NCBI GenBank assembly: GCA_003290165.1
Contig: QNQO01000515.1
Span: 496,001 to 560,000, forward strand
Direction of reading: 5' to 3'
Length of the DNA stretch: 64,000 bases
Source: Berberis thunbergii
Taxonomy: Eukaryota; Streptophyta; Magnoliopsida; Ranunculales; Berberidaceae
Each line of letters opens with the position of its first letter. The first letter of the stretch is position 1. The position numbers and the translations under genes are program-made. The notes beneath the pieces are model-generated. The model was given only the letters and a program-made list of their open reading frames with translations. It did not search any database and had not been told where the DNA came from. Shown one piece after another: positions 33,574-44,439 of the stretch.

Positions 33574-33579
33574 AATAAA
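33574..33579 (+). terminator. probable polyadenylation signal of the ALIS gene
   Basis: AATAAA about 260 bp after the stop codon in a T-rich 3' region. It is the best candidate signal before the MITE at 33839. Confidence 0.45.
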
Positions 33580-33838
33580 AAAGGCATAAGAAATCTAGTA
33601 GTGACCCTGAAGGCTTGTGTTTCTGATTTGTTGCATGACCATTGGCCAAATGCTTGGTACTAAGGGTCATATACTTTCAGATCTCTTGGTTTTTCAAATT
33701 TGGTTTTTGCTTTGATCCAAATTTTTGTGCAAGGAGATCCCTTGCTTGCTGTTTTGTCGGAGTCAGACATAAGGAACACAAGAAAGCTAGTATTTGCATT
33801 TATGGTCATCAATGACGGGGAGATGTGCATTATATTTA

Positions 33839-34401
33839 GGGAGTTGCTACATGTACTTGACTATTTGGTTCGATTGCACAAATTCTTTATTGCACCGATA
33901 TTTTGAAATGTTCTAACTTTGTTGCACCAACCTAATATATGTAATATGGACTAATTATTTTTTTAATAAAAATAATTTGACAGTGAAATTTTCTCGTTTG
34001 GAAACATTAATTTACACTTGAATGAAAGAACAAATGTAACTATTATTTAAAACTAAAATTTAGTTAAACATTCATTAAATTTCATTGTGTTCATCAACCA
34101 TAGAGGGGTTGACAAAACTAATACGTACTAAAATAATAAATTAAAAATATATATTATTTTATAATTATTGCAACTATTATATTTTATTTAAAAAAATTGC
34201 ATTTAAAACTTAAAAAAATGCTTACATCCAAAATTTTAAATTAAGAAAACTTCATCATTAAATGATTTTTATTGATAAAAAATGGTAAATCGGTGTTACA
34301 TATTCTAGGTTTGTGCAACAAAGTCGAAAGTTTTCAAAATACCGGTGCAACAAATAATTGGTGCAACCGAGGCAAATGGTAGGATACACGTAGAAACTCC
34401 C
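33839..34401. mobile_element. 563-bp MITE with long inverted repeats
   Basis: GGGAGTTGCTACATG at the left and the reverse complement GGGAGTTTCTACGTG at the right start inverted repeats of about 100 bp (both reach TTTGTTGCACxAACCTA). A perfect 8-bp target duplication TATATTTA lies at 33831-33838 and 34402-34409. The 8-bp duplication fits hAT-type mobilisation. It is non-coding and very AT-rich inside. Confidence 0.9.
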
Positions 34402-34619
34402 TATATTTATTGTGCCAAAAATAATTATTTGTTTTTAAGTACAAGAAGATGAATAATTCTAGAAAACCTTGTTAGGAGGCCTCTTTTGTGTCTCTTTGTT
34501 ATTTTTTTAACACTTTTACTCCTTTTGTGGATGATGTTTGTGGTTGTGTTTTAAGAAAAATAGGTAAAAAGCGTAAAAAAAAAATACACAAAAGAGGATC
34601 CAAAACAAGTCTAGTAGAT
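34402..34619. other. spacer with a short inverted repeat
   Basis: GAGGCCTCTTTTGTGTCTC near 34475 and the inverse ACACAAAAGAGGATCC near 34590 form a small foldback around poly-T and poly-A runs. Nothing else is recognised. Confidence 0.4.
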
Positions 34620-35319
34620 TACAAATAGGCCCCTACTAAATAGCACCACCAATTCCATTGAAGGACTATTTTTTGATCTACTAAAAGATACCACCACTAA
34701 ATATAAAAAAAAAACCCTCACCCTAACCTTTCTCATCTTTCCCTTTCTTCTCCATCAACCACCACTGCCACCTCTCATCCTCCTCCTCCCCTTCACCAGC
34801 ATCACCTCTCATTCTTCTAATTTTTCTTCTTCAATCACACCACCGCCACCTCTTCTCCTCCCTTCACCACCACCTCCTTGCCATAGCCATCACTCCTTTT
34901 TTTTTTTCTTTTTTTCTTCAATCATTCAAAAAAAAAACACCACCACCAACACCACGCCACCTCTCCTCCTCCTCCCCTTCACCACAACCACCTCGCAACC
35001 GTCACCTCTCATCCCACCTTTTCCCATATTCTTCTACATTTTTTCTAACCCTCTTTTCATTTTTTGCCCTGTTTTTTTTTCCTTTGCTCTCGCGGCGGTT
35101 CTTGTGAGTAGGGAGCACATACTTACCGGAACCTCCGCGAGGGAAAATAAATTTGTCCCTCGCATAGATTCTTGCCCAAACCGCGAGGGGGAAGGAGAAA
35201 AAAATGCAAAATAAAATAAAAAAGAGGAGATGAAGAGAAAAAAAAACTGAGATTAAGAAGAGGATAGGAGGAGGTGGTGATGGTGATGGTGAAGGGGGGA
35301 AGAGAAGGAAGAGAAGTGG

Positions 35320-37246
35320 TGTCACGATCCGATCCACAAAGTACTTTATTGTCCATTTTAAGCCCAAGACCTGCACGACTTTAAAATGTGTAGTACTTTA
35401 TAGATTCAAACTCGTACATATATAATACATCATCCTCCCGCATCCAAGCGATGTGGGACTATGATCTCCCATTTGTAGATTGTCAACCCTCTTGGGATCG
35501 ATGAGCTCTTGGGCTTCTCCAGCACCCTCCCCCTCATGTCTGCCCACAAAAGGGTATCACAGTCCGCCCCCCTTGGGAGCCCAACGTCCACGTTGCCACA
35601 CTTTCGGCTGGGTCAGGCTCTGATACCATTCTGTCACGACCCGATCCACAGAGTACAATATTGTCTGCTTTGGGCCCAAGGCCTGCATGGCTTTAAAATG
35701 CGTAGTACTTTATAGATCCAAAGTCGTACATATATAGTACATCACCCTCGCACCCATGTGATGTGGGACTATGATCTCCCCTTTGTAGCTTGTCAACCCT
35801 ATTATTTTTCCTGCACCCTCCCCCTCTGGTCCGCCCAAACAAGGGTATCACAACTGGTATCAGACGACAAATAGTCTAGCGGTGTTGTTTTTAGGGAGAT
35901 AGTCCGCCTTTGTACTCATCCACAGACGATGGTGGCCCATATGAATTTTTCGATCTGGACCTGCTCGATTTTGGATAAGATTTTGTCACGACTCGATGCA
36001 CAGAATACTATATTGTCCGCTTTGAGCCCAAGGTTCACACAACTTTAAAACGCGTAGTATTTTATAGCTCAAAACTCGTACATATATAGTACATCACCCT
36101 CCCATACCCCGGGCGATGTGGGACTATGATATCTCATTTATTGTTTGTCAACCCTTTTGGGATCCATGGGCTCTTGGGCCTCTACCGCACCCTCCCACTC
36201 TGGTTCGCCAACACAAGGGTATCAAAATTCACCCCTCTTGGGAGCCCAACGTCCACGTTGGCACACTTTCGGCTGGGTCAGGCTCCGATACCATTTTGTC
36301 ACTACCTGATCCACAGAGTACTATATTGTTTGCTTTAGGCTCAAGGCCCGCATGGCTTTAAAATGAGTAGTAATTTATAGATCCAAAATCTTACATATAT
36401 AGTACATCACCCTCCCGCACCCAGGCGATATGGGACTATGTTATCCCCTTTGTAGGTTGCCAACCCTTTTGAGATCCATGAGCTCTTGGGCCTCTCCCGC
36501 ACTTTCCCCTTAGGTATGCCCACACAAGAGTACCACAGTCCCCCCTTGTGAGCACAACGTCCACGTTGACACACTTTTGGTTGGGTTAGGCTCCGATACC
36601 ATTCCGTCACGACCCAATCACATAGTATTATATTGTCCACTTTGGGCCCACGCCCCGCACGGCTTTAAAACGTGTAGTACTTTATAGATCCAAACTCGTA
36701 CATATATAGTACATCACCCTCTTATACTCAGGCGATGTGAGACTATGATATCCCCTTTATGGTTTGCCAACCCTCTTGGGATTCATGAGCTCTTTGGCCT
36801 CTCTCGCATCCTCCTCCTCATGTCCGCCGACAAAAAGTTATCACAGTCCACCCCCCTTTGGAGCCCAACGTTCACGTTGACACACTTTAGGCTGGGTCAG
36901 ACTCTGATATCAGTCTGTCACGACCCGATCCACAAAGTACAATATTGTCCGCTTTTGGTTGAAGGCTCACACTACTTTAAAATGCGTAGTACTTTATAGA
37001 TCCAAAGTCGTAAATATAGAGTACATCACTCTCTCGCACCCAGGCGATGTGGAAATATGATATACCCTTTATAGCTTGTCAACCTTCTTGGGATCCATGG
37101 GCTCTTGGGCTTCTCTCGCACCTTCTCCCTCTGCGATGTAAGACTATGATTTCCCCTTTGTTGTTTGCCAACCCTCTTAGGATTTATGGGTTCTTGGGCC
37201 TCTCCCGCACCCTCCCCCTCAAGTCCGCCCACACACGAGTCTCACA
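35320..37246 (-). mobile_element. multimeric TRIM (miniature LTR element) array
   Basis: Six LTR-like units begin TGTCACGA or a variant at 35320, 35632, 35984, 36297, 36604 and 36916 (spacing about 308-313, once 352). On the minus strand each LTR ends GTGACA and is followed by GAATGGTATCAGAGCC, the initiator-Met tRNA primer site. The next LTR start is preceded by a purine tract (CCAAGGGGGGCGGAC-like). The whole array is bounded by one 5-bp target duplication, AGTGG (35315-35319 and 37247-37251). There are no ORFs; it would depend on proteins from other elements. Confidence 0.88.
35851..35983. other. foreign segment inside the TRIM array
   Basis: This interval replaces the normal internal segment. 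It starts ACTGGTATCAGACGAC, a primer-site-like sequence facing the opposite way, and ends with about 45 bp (GCCCATATGAATTTTTCGAT ...) nearly identical to 26495-26535 in the integrase region of element 2. It therefore looks like captured Retand-type pol sequence. Confidence 0.65.
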
Positions 37247-37470
37247 AGTGGCGTGTGATTGAAAAGAAAAGGAAGAAGAAGAAAAAGAAGGGAGAAGGTA
37301 GAGGTGGAGGTGGAGAAGGAGGAGGAAAAGTGGTGGTGGCATGGTGGCAGTGATGATTGAAGAAGAAGAAGAAGAAGAAGATGAAGAGGAGAATGGATGG
37401 CGGTGGCAAGATGGTGGTGATGAAGGAAGAGAGGAAAAGAGGGGTTATGGTTATTATTATTTTTTAATAT

Positions 37471-38418
37471 ATAATGGTGATCTTCTTGAGCAGGTACAAT
37501 TGAAGTCTTCATTTGTTAGTCAACTTCTATCTCATTTTATCTTGTTGTATTCCATCATATTTATTCATGGTATAACCATCTATTAGCCATATTTATTCAT
37601 GCTATGACCATCTATTAGCCATTTTTTTCAAGAAGTAATTGTCTTATGTAACCATTACTGGTTATTTTGGTCTTAATTGTTATTGTCACTAAACCACTGT
37701 TTTTTTTCTTCGTATTGTTTGATACTTCAAAAGCTGTTTGCCCTGTTTTCCTTAGAGTTCCAGTTAATCTTTTCTACCATTTAAATATTTCAACAACAAT
37801 TTTCTTACGTTCAAACTTCAAAGTTGGGTCAGATGAAAAACTGGGCCTGATATTCACCTACAACCCAGGGGTGGTTTGAACCTGTTTGGCAGCAGCTTTA
37901 GTATAGGCCATGTGAAGAAGCAAAATCTTTGAACCTGTTGGATACATTCTAAGTGATGAAGGCTGTATTTTGCTTATTGTATAAAGTGATTTTATGAGGC
38001 ATGTACTGGTGACAGAATTTGTAGTTCTATGTGTAATAAATAGTCCTTTCTGCAGAACAAAGATTCTTAAAAAGCACATAAAACTAGCTGCTTTGTCAAT
38101 TGATGGATTGGTTAAAACATGGATAGGTCTAAGTAAGGTGGATTTCTAGGGATGTTTTCATTTGCAGGTAACAACAATTCTTCTCTAGTTAGTAGTGTGC
38201 ATGAACTCTGTTTCACTATTACATTATCCATTATTGGACACATTGGTCAACGCCTGTATTCAATGAAAGAGAGCCAAATTCTCTCAAAGATGCTAGAGTC
38301 TTGAAGGCTTCAGATAATGTGTCACATTGAAGAAAGCTAACACATAATACCATTGATCCCACCTCGTCAACCTGTTGTGTACTGCCACAGTTTCTGCTAT
38401 AAGCTCATGTGAGCACCT
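37471..38418. other. intergenic sequence
   Basis: T-rich, with no repeats or protein similarity that I recognise, apart from a short duplicated phrase TATTTATTCATG...ATCTATTAGCCAT near 37560-37622. Confidence 0.4.
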
Positions 38419-38841
38419 TCAGTTTTGTCCCAGGATATCGTACATGGCTTGTTTGTTAGAAAATCTGTTCTTAGCTTTATTTCCTGTCTTCAACCATTTG
38501 CCCACCAGCTTATCCTCAGGTCCGAAATTGTCATTAGCAGGTATACTTAAATCTCTGATCCCCATCATAAGATCCCAAGACAGCACAAACCCAATTCCTG
38601 ACATGTAATCAACAAAAAGGCTCTGACTTTGGCAGAATAACAAACCTGCAGTACAAATCTGTCCAAGTGATGAGGCTAATGGTGCTAGCCTTAAGAACAC
38701 ATTTTCGTCGACCTTCATGACATAGTCATATATCTGTGGGAGCGATGAGAAGTAGGTGTAAGTCTTTCCTGCATTAATGTTTTCAGTGCAATTAAGAATG
38801 ATGATACCACTGTGACTTGTGAGTTCTAGAGTGATAAGCAC
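38419..38841 (-). pseudogene. glycosyltransferase family 31 (beta-1,3-galactosyltransferase-like) fragment
   Basis: 140 residues match the C-terminal half of plant GT31-type galactosyltransferases: SGIIILNCTENINAGKTYTY, FSSLPQ, YDYVMKVDENVFLRL, DYMSGIGFVLSWDL, FGPEDKLVGKWL and the NKQAMYDI end. These Golgi type II membrane enzymes add galactose to glycans. The N-terminal half, including the membrane anchor, is absent. The usual KADDD metal-binding motif reads KVDEN. A stop closes the frame at the left. Regarded as a decayed fragment. Confidence 0.85.
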
Positions 38842-39870
38842 CGGTCATTCATATTTGGTAAGGTTGCAGTCTTGCAGAAGACATACTTTACATCTATCTT
38901 GGAAATGGGGGAGCTTTGGAGGCCATAGATGAGGCGGAGGAAGTGGCGGGCGGTCATAGTTGTTGGCAAGACTAAGTATATCTACCAAGAGGCTGAATTG
39001 GAATTGGGAGGGTGGTGGGGAGGAACATTGAGGAGGATATGGTTGTGGAGGATAGTATGATATGGGGAGACTTCATATGGAGGATGAAGACAGAAACGGT
39101 AAGACAGCTAATATAATTTGTTTCTCATTACTCATTATTTTGAACCACTATTCAGCATGGAAATAGGCATAATCGAGATTTTACTAAATGGAGTGAAGCC
39201 ATCAAAAGGCACAACTATTTCTTTTCTTTTTTTCACAAGAAAAATGAAGAAACTCTTCTCGATGACAATCATGTGAGACAAATTTTGTCGACATACTGCA
39301 TATATTCAAAGACCCTGTTGAGGGCCAGTCTGCAGATCACGAGGAAAGCATAAAACATGCCAGTGAAAACCTTCTCAAACTTCAGAAGTGGAGGAATTCA
39401 GTGGGGTGCTCCCAGCTGAAACAAATATCACCAATTTGATAACTCCTCGCGAAGCTTATGCAACTCTAAGGATATCACACAAGTTGAAGATACTCAAATT
39501 GTCATTCCTGATCAGCTGATGGAAGAACATGAGATGATTTCAAAGCGACAACGAAGTACTGATGGTCCTGCTAATAAAAGGAAGACCCGAAAACTGATGC
39601 TCCTGATCAGCTGATGGAAAGAACATTAATTTTATGAACAAGAGATGATTCCAAGGAGGACTGAACATGGTATTTCTCATGAAGAACCTGAGATGATATC
39701 AAAACAATGGAGGGCTGGTGGTCCTACCAGATTGAAGAACTTGCGCAGTTAGAATATTCCCAATATGGAATTGCAAAAAGCAAAACCAATGTTGTATGCA
39801 TCTTTTAGTTTAATCATTTTTTTCACCCTTCTTGATGCATTTGCTTTAGTTCCCAATTTGTTCCGATTTT
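38842..39870 (+). other. unassigned, weakly coding-like sequence
   Basis: Purine-rich stretches on the plus strand give short peptides such as SKRQRSTDGPANKRKTRK near 39540-39600 and repeated GAGATGAT...CAAA phrases (39530, 39640, 39690). It could be a decayed exon series of a nuclear protein. No family is recognised. Confidence 0.3.
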
Positions 39871-39878
39871 ATTGGATA

Positions 39879-40830
39879 CAGGGGCGGATCCAGGATTGCA
39901 GACAAAGGGGGGCAAAAAAGTTATGGATAATTTATTTTTTAAAATAAATACATAAATATGATTAAAATATAGTTTTAAAAGTATTACGCGAGAAACATAC
40001 ATAATTAATGAGTCAATGTAGATACACAGTAAATTTAGGTAAAAGCTTCAAGGATCAAATACCCACTTTGTCAAAGCCTAAACAAATTAAATTAAATTAA
40101 AAATCAAATATGAAGTTCTCCTGTACAAAGAAATATGATAAATCAGATGCTTATACAAACATGAAATACCGCACCTAAACTTAAACAAATATGAAACCCA
40201 CTCAAAATTTAAACAACTAAACAAATACCTACCAATCTAAACATCAAGGAGATTCAACAAATACCCCAACCTAAACATGAAGGCGATTAACAAAGTATGA
40301 TTTTTTTTTATCTCTCTTTTTCATTAGAAAAAAACTTTGATTTATGAGCAATTGCAATAAAATAACCTCCTTCTCCTCGGATAAAAGAAACGAATTTACG
40401 TCCTGGATTTTTTCTCTATCTCTTTGATTGATTAGAATAAACCTTTGAGCAAATTTAATAAAATGAAGTTTTTTTATCTTTTTATTAAATACCCAAACTG
40501 ATATTTCTCTCTTCAAAACCCACTTTAGCTCTATTTTCATTCACATCTCTCTCTTTCATTGAGTTCCTAAAAGACAAGAGGAGAGAAACACTTTTTAGGA
40601 GAGCTTTTTATTGAAAATCGACAAGAAGAGAGAAACTCTTCTCTGAGAAAATCAGAAACTCAGAGGAACCAGACAAGAAGAGAGAAACTCAGAGGAACCA
40701 GACAAGAGGAGAGAAACTCAGACAAGAGGGGCAACATAAAATTTTTAAGGGGGGCAAGATTAAAATTTTATATACTTTCATTGATTTTTTTTAAAAACCT
40801 AACCTTACCCAAGCTATAGATCCGCCACTG
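39879..40830. mobile_element. 952-bp non-autonomous hAT element
   Basis: It starts CAGGGGCGGATCC and ends GATCCGCCACTG, with a perfect 8-bp target duplication ATTGGATA (39871-39878 and 40831-40838). GGGGGGCAA blocks lie near both ends. Inside, a 27- to 35-bp unit (GACAAGAAGAGAGAAACTC) repeats three to four times at 40620-40735. No transposase. Confidence 0.93.
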
Positions 40831-40838
40831 ATTGGATA

Positions 40839-41115
40839 TGTGTGTGCGGGTGGGTCTGTACTGCTCAGAACGGATTGAATCAACATGGCAGTTGATATCC
40901 TTTGTGGAGCAACATGTATTCTTTTCTTTTGTATGTGGTAAAGCTGCAATGACAAAATTCTTAGTAGTGTATAGCTAAGCTAATCTCATTTAGTTAGGTC
41001 TCCTAATGGGTGCCAAACTAAAAAGGTTGTAGGAAGTCGTTGGCAACTAATACATCAAAAACTTTTTAATGCAGTCTCAGGAATGATGCATACTGAAAGC
41101 ATATCGATGTACTGA
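40839..41115. other. spacer between the hAT element and gypsy fragments
   Basis: No recognisable feature. Confidence 0.35.
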
Positions 41116-41235
41116 AATCAAAACTGTCAGAATCGGATCAAAACTCCATTCGGAGCTGACCAAACAATTGATCAAACTGCTGAAAGACAATCAGGATGTA
41201 ATCGCCCAGACAATAAAGGACATGGCGGGATGACA
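41116..41235 (+). pseudogene. Retand-type pol fragment on the plus strand
   Basis: The translation includes IKTVRIGSKLHSELTKQLI and DNQDVIAQTIKDMAG, the segment just before reverse transcriptase (compare TELLQSNQDIFAWTIRDM in element 2). It faces away from the neighbouring minus-strand gag, so the element has been rearranged here. Confidence 0.75.
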
Positions 41236-42773
41236 CTAATCATCGAGGAAGAGACGACACCAATCAACCTAGTCATCTCCTCTGAACCTAGTATTCAATT
41301 TCATTTCGCAGATTGTGGCAATCCTTGGTATCATGTCCATGGTCTTTGTGAAAATAACAATATTTGCTCTTATCTTGTCTTGACGGATCTCCCCTCAGTT
41401 TGGGTGGCCACTTGACGTTTTTCCCAGTTTGTCATGGTCTTCAGAACCTTTGTCATACTTGCTTTTAAAGTAATGTATGACTTGTACTTCGGTCAACCGA
41501 GTTAGTTGACTATACGGGCTTTAGTCTGCCCAACTGCAACTTCCCAAACTCTTGTTTGCCACAGTCAGACCAACTACTGGTCTGATACCTTTTGGAATGA
41601 TTGCTATCCTCCCGCGGTCTATCGTCTTGCCTCTTGTCTTTTCTCTTGCCTTTTCTTATTTCCCAGTTCATTGGGAGATACTTTTTTAGCCTCGTTGTTA
41701 TTCTTGGCAGTCCACATCTCTTCAAGAGGGATGATTTTGGTGTACTCTTTAACAGGGTCGTCATGCTCTTTGGAGGCTCCAGAGTTATGAAGTTGTATAA
41801 CTGTCGTCCCTTGAGTTCGAAGGTGAAGGTAGTCACAGTCGTGTCATCACTACACCCATCAATCATAGTCAAATCGTCAGTGAATTGCGTAACATATTCT
41901 CTGAGAGTCTCATCAGGTTTCTACTTTATGTGAAGCAAATAGTGTGGACCATTTCTGATCCGCTGACTGCCAATGAATCTAGTGATAGAGGATGTGGCCA
42001 GTGTCAGGAAGGAGTATTGACCGTGGCGGGAGGCTATTAAACCAATTTACCGATGTGGACGTGAGGCTGGTTGGGAAGGTTCTACATAGGGTAGGGGTTT
42101 GAACTTTCTTTTAACGTCGTTATATGGTGAAAGTGGCTCAGATGATCCGATGGATCGGTTGAACCATCATAAGGTTCGAACTTTGGAGGGGTGAACTTCT
42201 TGGGCAGAGGGGTGTTCATGATCTGATCAGAGAAGGGTGGCATGGTAAGTTCATACAACATGTTTGGATCTGTGACTCCGATCCTGAATGGGATTTTTGG
42301 GGCAAGTCCACCAATCATGGATCTATCGACTTGAGGTACCTTTCTTTCGAGGTTGGATCTTTGAAGCTCTGAAATGACTTATCGGTTCTCTTGAAGATGA
42401 TTGGTAGAGTTTCGTTGAGGTTGATCTCCAGCGTGTTCACAAGTTGATCACGTTCTTTTGTGAGTCTCTCGACCACTTTGGTGAGTTGGGCTGTATGGGC
42501 CAAAAGCTGATTCACACGAGGGCCCATTACTATTCCCACGAGAGTAGGGGCTTTTTGGGATTCTAATCGAGTGGTGGGAATCGCTAGATCTGGCAGTAAC
42601 AACTCACTGCTTTGCGCACCTGGTTCCCCCAATGCTGGATTGGGGATGTTTTCGCTTGACAATAGATTTTTGCCAATGGGAGGGTTATCATGTGCATTGT
42701 CAGCTGGAGAATTGGTAAGGGGTTCCATTTGCACTGTAATCTCATTGCTGGTTTGTTTTAAGGAAACCGCCAA
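41236..42773 (-). pseudogene. gag of a Retand-type element (element 3)
   Basis: Minus-strand frames from right to left: 42773-42315 (N-terminal, low complexity then a helix VNQLLAHTAQLTKVVERLTK), 42318-42082 (MPPFSDQIMNTPLP, KFTPPKFEPYDGSTDPSDHL, the start of the gag core), 41872-41510 (TFELKGRQLYNFITLEPPKS onward), and at 41420-41300 KYCYFHKDHGHDTKDCHNLR, the zinc-finger-like motif at the end of Tat gag. It is frameshifted several times and is the structural protein of the virus-like particle. It abuts plus-strand pol at 41236. Confidence 0.85.
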
Positions 42774-42799
42774 CTTTGTTTTTTAAAAGAAAATGTCAT

Positions 42800-42819
42800 T
42801 CCCCTTGGACGATGCTAAA
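42800..42819 (-). other. primer-binding-like site of element 3
   Basis: On the minus strand TTTAGCATCGTCCAAGGGGA directly follows the LTR, aligned with the sites of elements 1 and 2. Confidence 0.65.
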
Positions 42820-42820
42820 C

Positions 42821-43347
42821 TGATAAGTCCAAGTCTATTATCCTTGATATCCGACCTGCAAAACAAAGTTACATTGCCAAATACCACCTTGTTGGTGGCT
42901 GAAGGCACTCCGATGCTTAAGTCAATGAATTGATGAAGAAGATAAATTTGGACAGAGTATAGTTGTAGGGTTTTCGTATCTCCTTCATGTTCTCTATCCT
43001 TTACCTTATATAATAAGAGTAATTAATTTTGTACGTGACTTAAGCATGCAAGGCGCAATGAAGGGGGACGTTTCTCATAATGGTTTCCTGTTTTATTGAG
43101 ATACGTCCTTGGGGAGAGAGATTCCCTTCATGACTTGTCTCCTTCTTAATTCTTTGTCATATGGGGAGAGATTCCTCGGGCCTGAGGTTTGGGCTTTTAA
43201 CTTGGGTCGTGGTCCATTACTAATGTCTCTTTGGGCTTTAATGATCAGACTTGTTACTGATTTTTGGTTTGAACCGATTGGTCGTAATGATAGATGATTT
43301 GTGTCACATGTCCATCCATGATCGAATGGTTGTTTGATGTATCATCA
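42821..43347 (-). repeat. LTR of the element 3 family (527 bp)
   Basis: Plus-strand coordinates start TGATAAGTCCAAG and end GATGTATCATCA. It shares the CACTCCGATGCTTAA block and the TATCATCA end with elements 1 and 2 but is otherwise different. It is the 5' LTR for the gag on its left. What lies to its right also looks like Retand-type material, so it may be a shared or recombinant LTR. Confidence 0.8.
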
Positions 43348-43459
43348 AAACCAAGTAAAGGGTGTAAAACCTTGCAAACTAACTAGTAGATGTAAATGTC
43401 ATATTCTTTTTGTTTTAGCGGTTATGTACATACCATGTATTTGGAGTTCTATTGCCCTG

Positions 43460-43810
43460 ACTTCTCCAAGGGCTAGGGAAGAGTATCAGTTGGTGAGGTT
43501 TCTGAATATCCAGACTTTTGCAGCGATGAGTCCCAATAGGATTTTTAATTTGAGGGAGTTCACTAGTTCGAGTGAGCTTCCAGTTGCTTTTGGGGGCTTC
43601 CATATTTACCTTTATATTGTGGAGAGGAATCGAGAGTACCTCATTGGTCCTGAGTTTGTCATCCAGCATGAGGTGTGTCTCCAACTTTTTCCACCACCTT
43701 TGGGAGATAGTTCCAACAGCTTCCTCTACCACTAAGTGGTTGATCCTGTAGTTTCTTTAGCTGCACCTCTGGCATTTTCTCCAGAAGACAGATTGGCGGA
43801 ACACCTCTGG
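43460..43810 (+). pseudogene. antisense ORF relic (element 4)
   Basis: The frame reads SPRAREEYQLVRFLNIQTFA, then GGFHIYLYIVERNREYLIGP and PPPLGDSSNS up to a stop at 43733, with SFSPEDRLAEHLW-like residues beyond. It lies opposite to the pol at 45980-47560 and between an LTR and a tandem array, where aORFs lie in the Retand lineage. An AATAAA at 43917 could end its transcript. Sequence similarity to known aORFs was not established. Confidence 0.5.
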
Positions 43811-44439
43811 TAGATCTTCGCTCACACCTTCTTTTCCACTAAGCTTAGATGCATGTATTGTGTAAACCTTTGATGTGATAAGTCTGTTAAGTTTTGTAGC
43901 GACTCTTTGTTTAATCAATAAAGTTTACCTTTTTGCCTGCACTTATTTGATTATATGTTTGACCTATCTAGATGCAAATAATATTTGCACTGGTTATGTT
44001 GATTCAGACATACATGACTTAAACTATGAAAGGCCACCTTCGTTTGGATGGAAGGGGCTTTGTAATATAAGATGGCTTAATCATGAGTAGGAATTAGGCT
44101 GACTTGATCCGAAAGATGACGTAAGTTGCGCATCGCGCTGTTCCAATCGATTTAGATCTCACAACGAGATAACTTAATACAAAGTAGGAGTTAATCTGTT
44201 GAGAAGTACTTTCGTTTGGGCGAAACAGGTTTCCTGATGTAGACTAACCGCTTCCTGAGTAGGAGCTTAGCTTGTTGAGACAATTTGACTTAATACTGAA
44301 CAAGATCTAAGAAGTAGAATAACCATTTTGGCTTGAATAGACTCTAATCCATAAGATAACATGCATTATCCCTGATCAAGACTTAAGTATAAGAAAAATT
44401 ATCTTAGTCTGAACCTACTAGATTTCATGAGATAATTCG
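43811..44439. repeat. diverged repeat-like 3' UTR of element 4
   Basis: Phrases such as AGTAGGAG(C/T)TTA...TGTTGAGA and GACTTAATACTGAA / GACTCAATCTTGAA recur, suggesting decayed tandem units leading into the clear 165-bp array. Confidence 0.45.

Larger units (their letters stand above)
34620..37470. mobile_element. CACC-ended foldback element (copy 3) split by the TRIM array
   Basis: Left end 34640 onward: AGCACCACCAATTCC, GATACCACCACTAAATA, very like the left end of copy 1 at 15970 (GATACCACCAATTCCC). It is pyrimidine-rich to 35090, and on both sides of the TRIM array (34720-35319 and 37252-37470) purine-rich stretches complement the pyrimidine half. Removing the array and one AGTGG copy joins the two parts. 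The right end is uncertain. Confidence 0.5.

Noticed and set aside
35320..37246. Cassandra-type element with 5S rRNA in its LTR
   Set aside because: I see no 5S rRNA-like box A or box C sequence in the LTRs; a generic TRIM call is safer.
37165..37586. Glutamate- and lysine-rich open frames
   Set aside because: Translations of purine-rich simple sequence in the foldback element.
40271..40540. 89-residue ORF inside the hAT element as a transposase remnant
   Set aside because: No DDE or hATC-type motifs; lysine- and phenylalanine-rich by AT composition.
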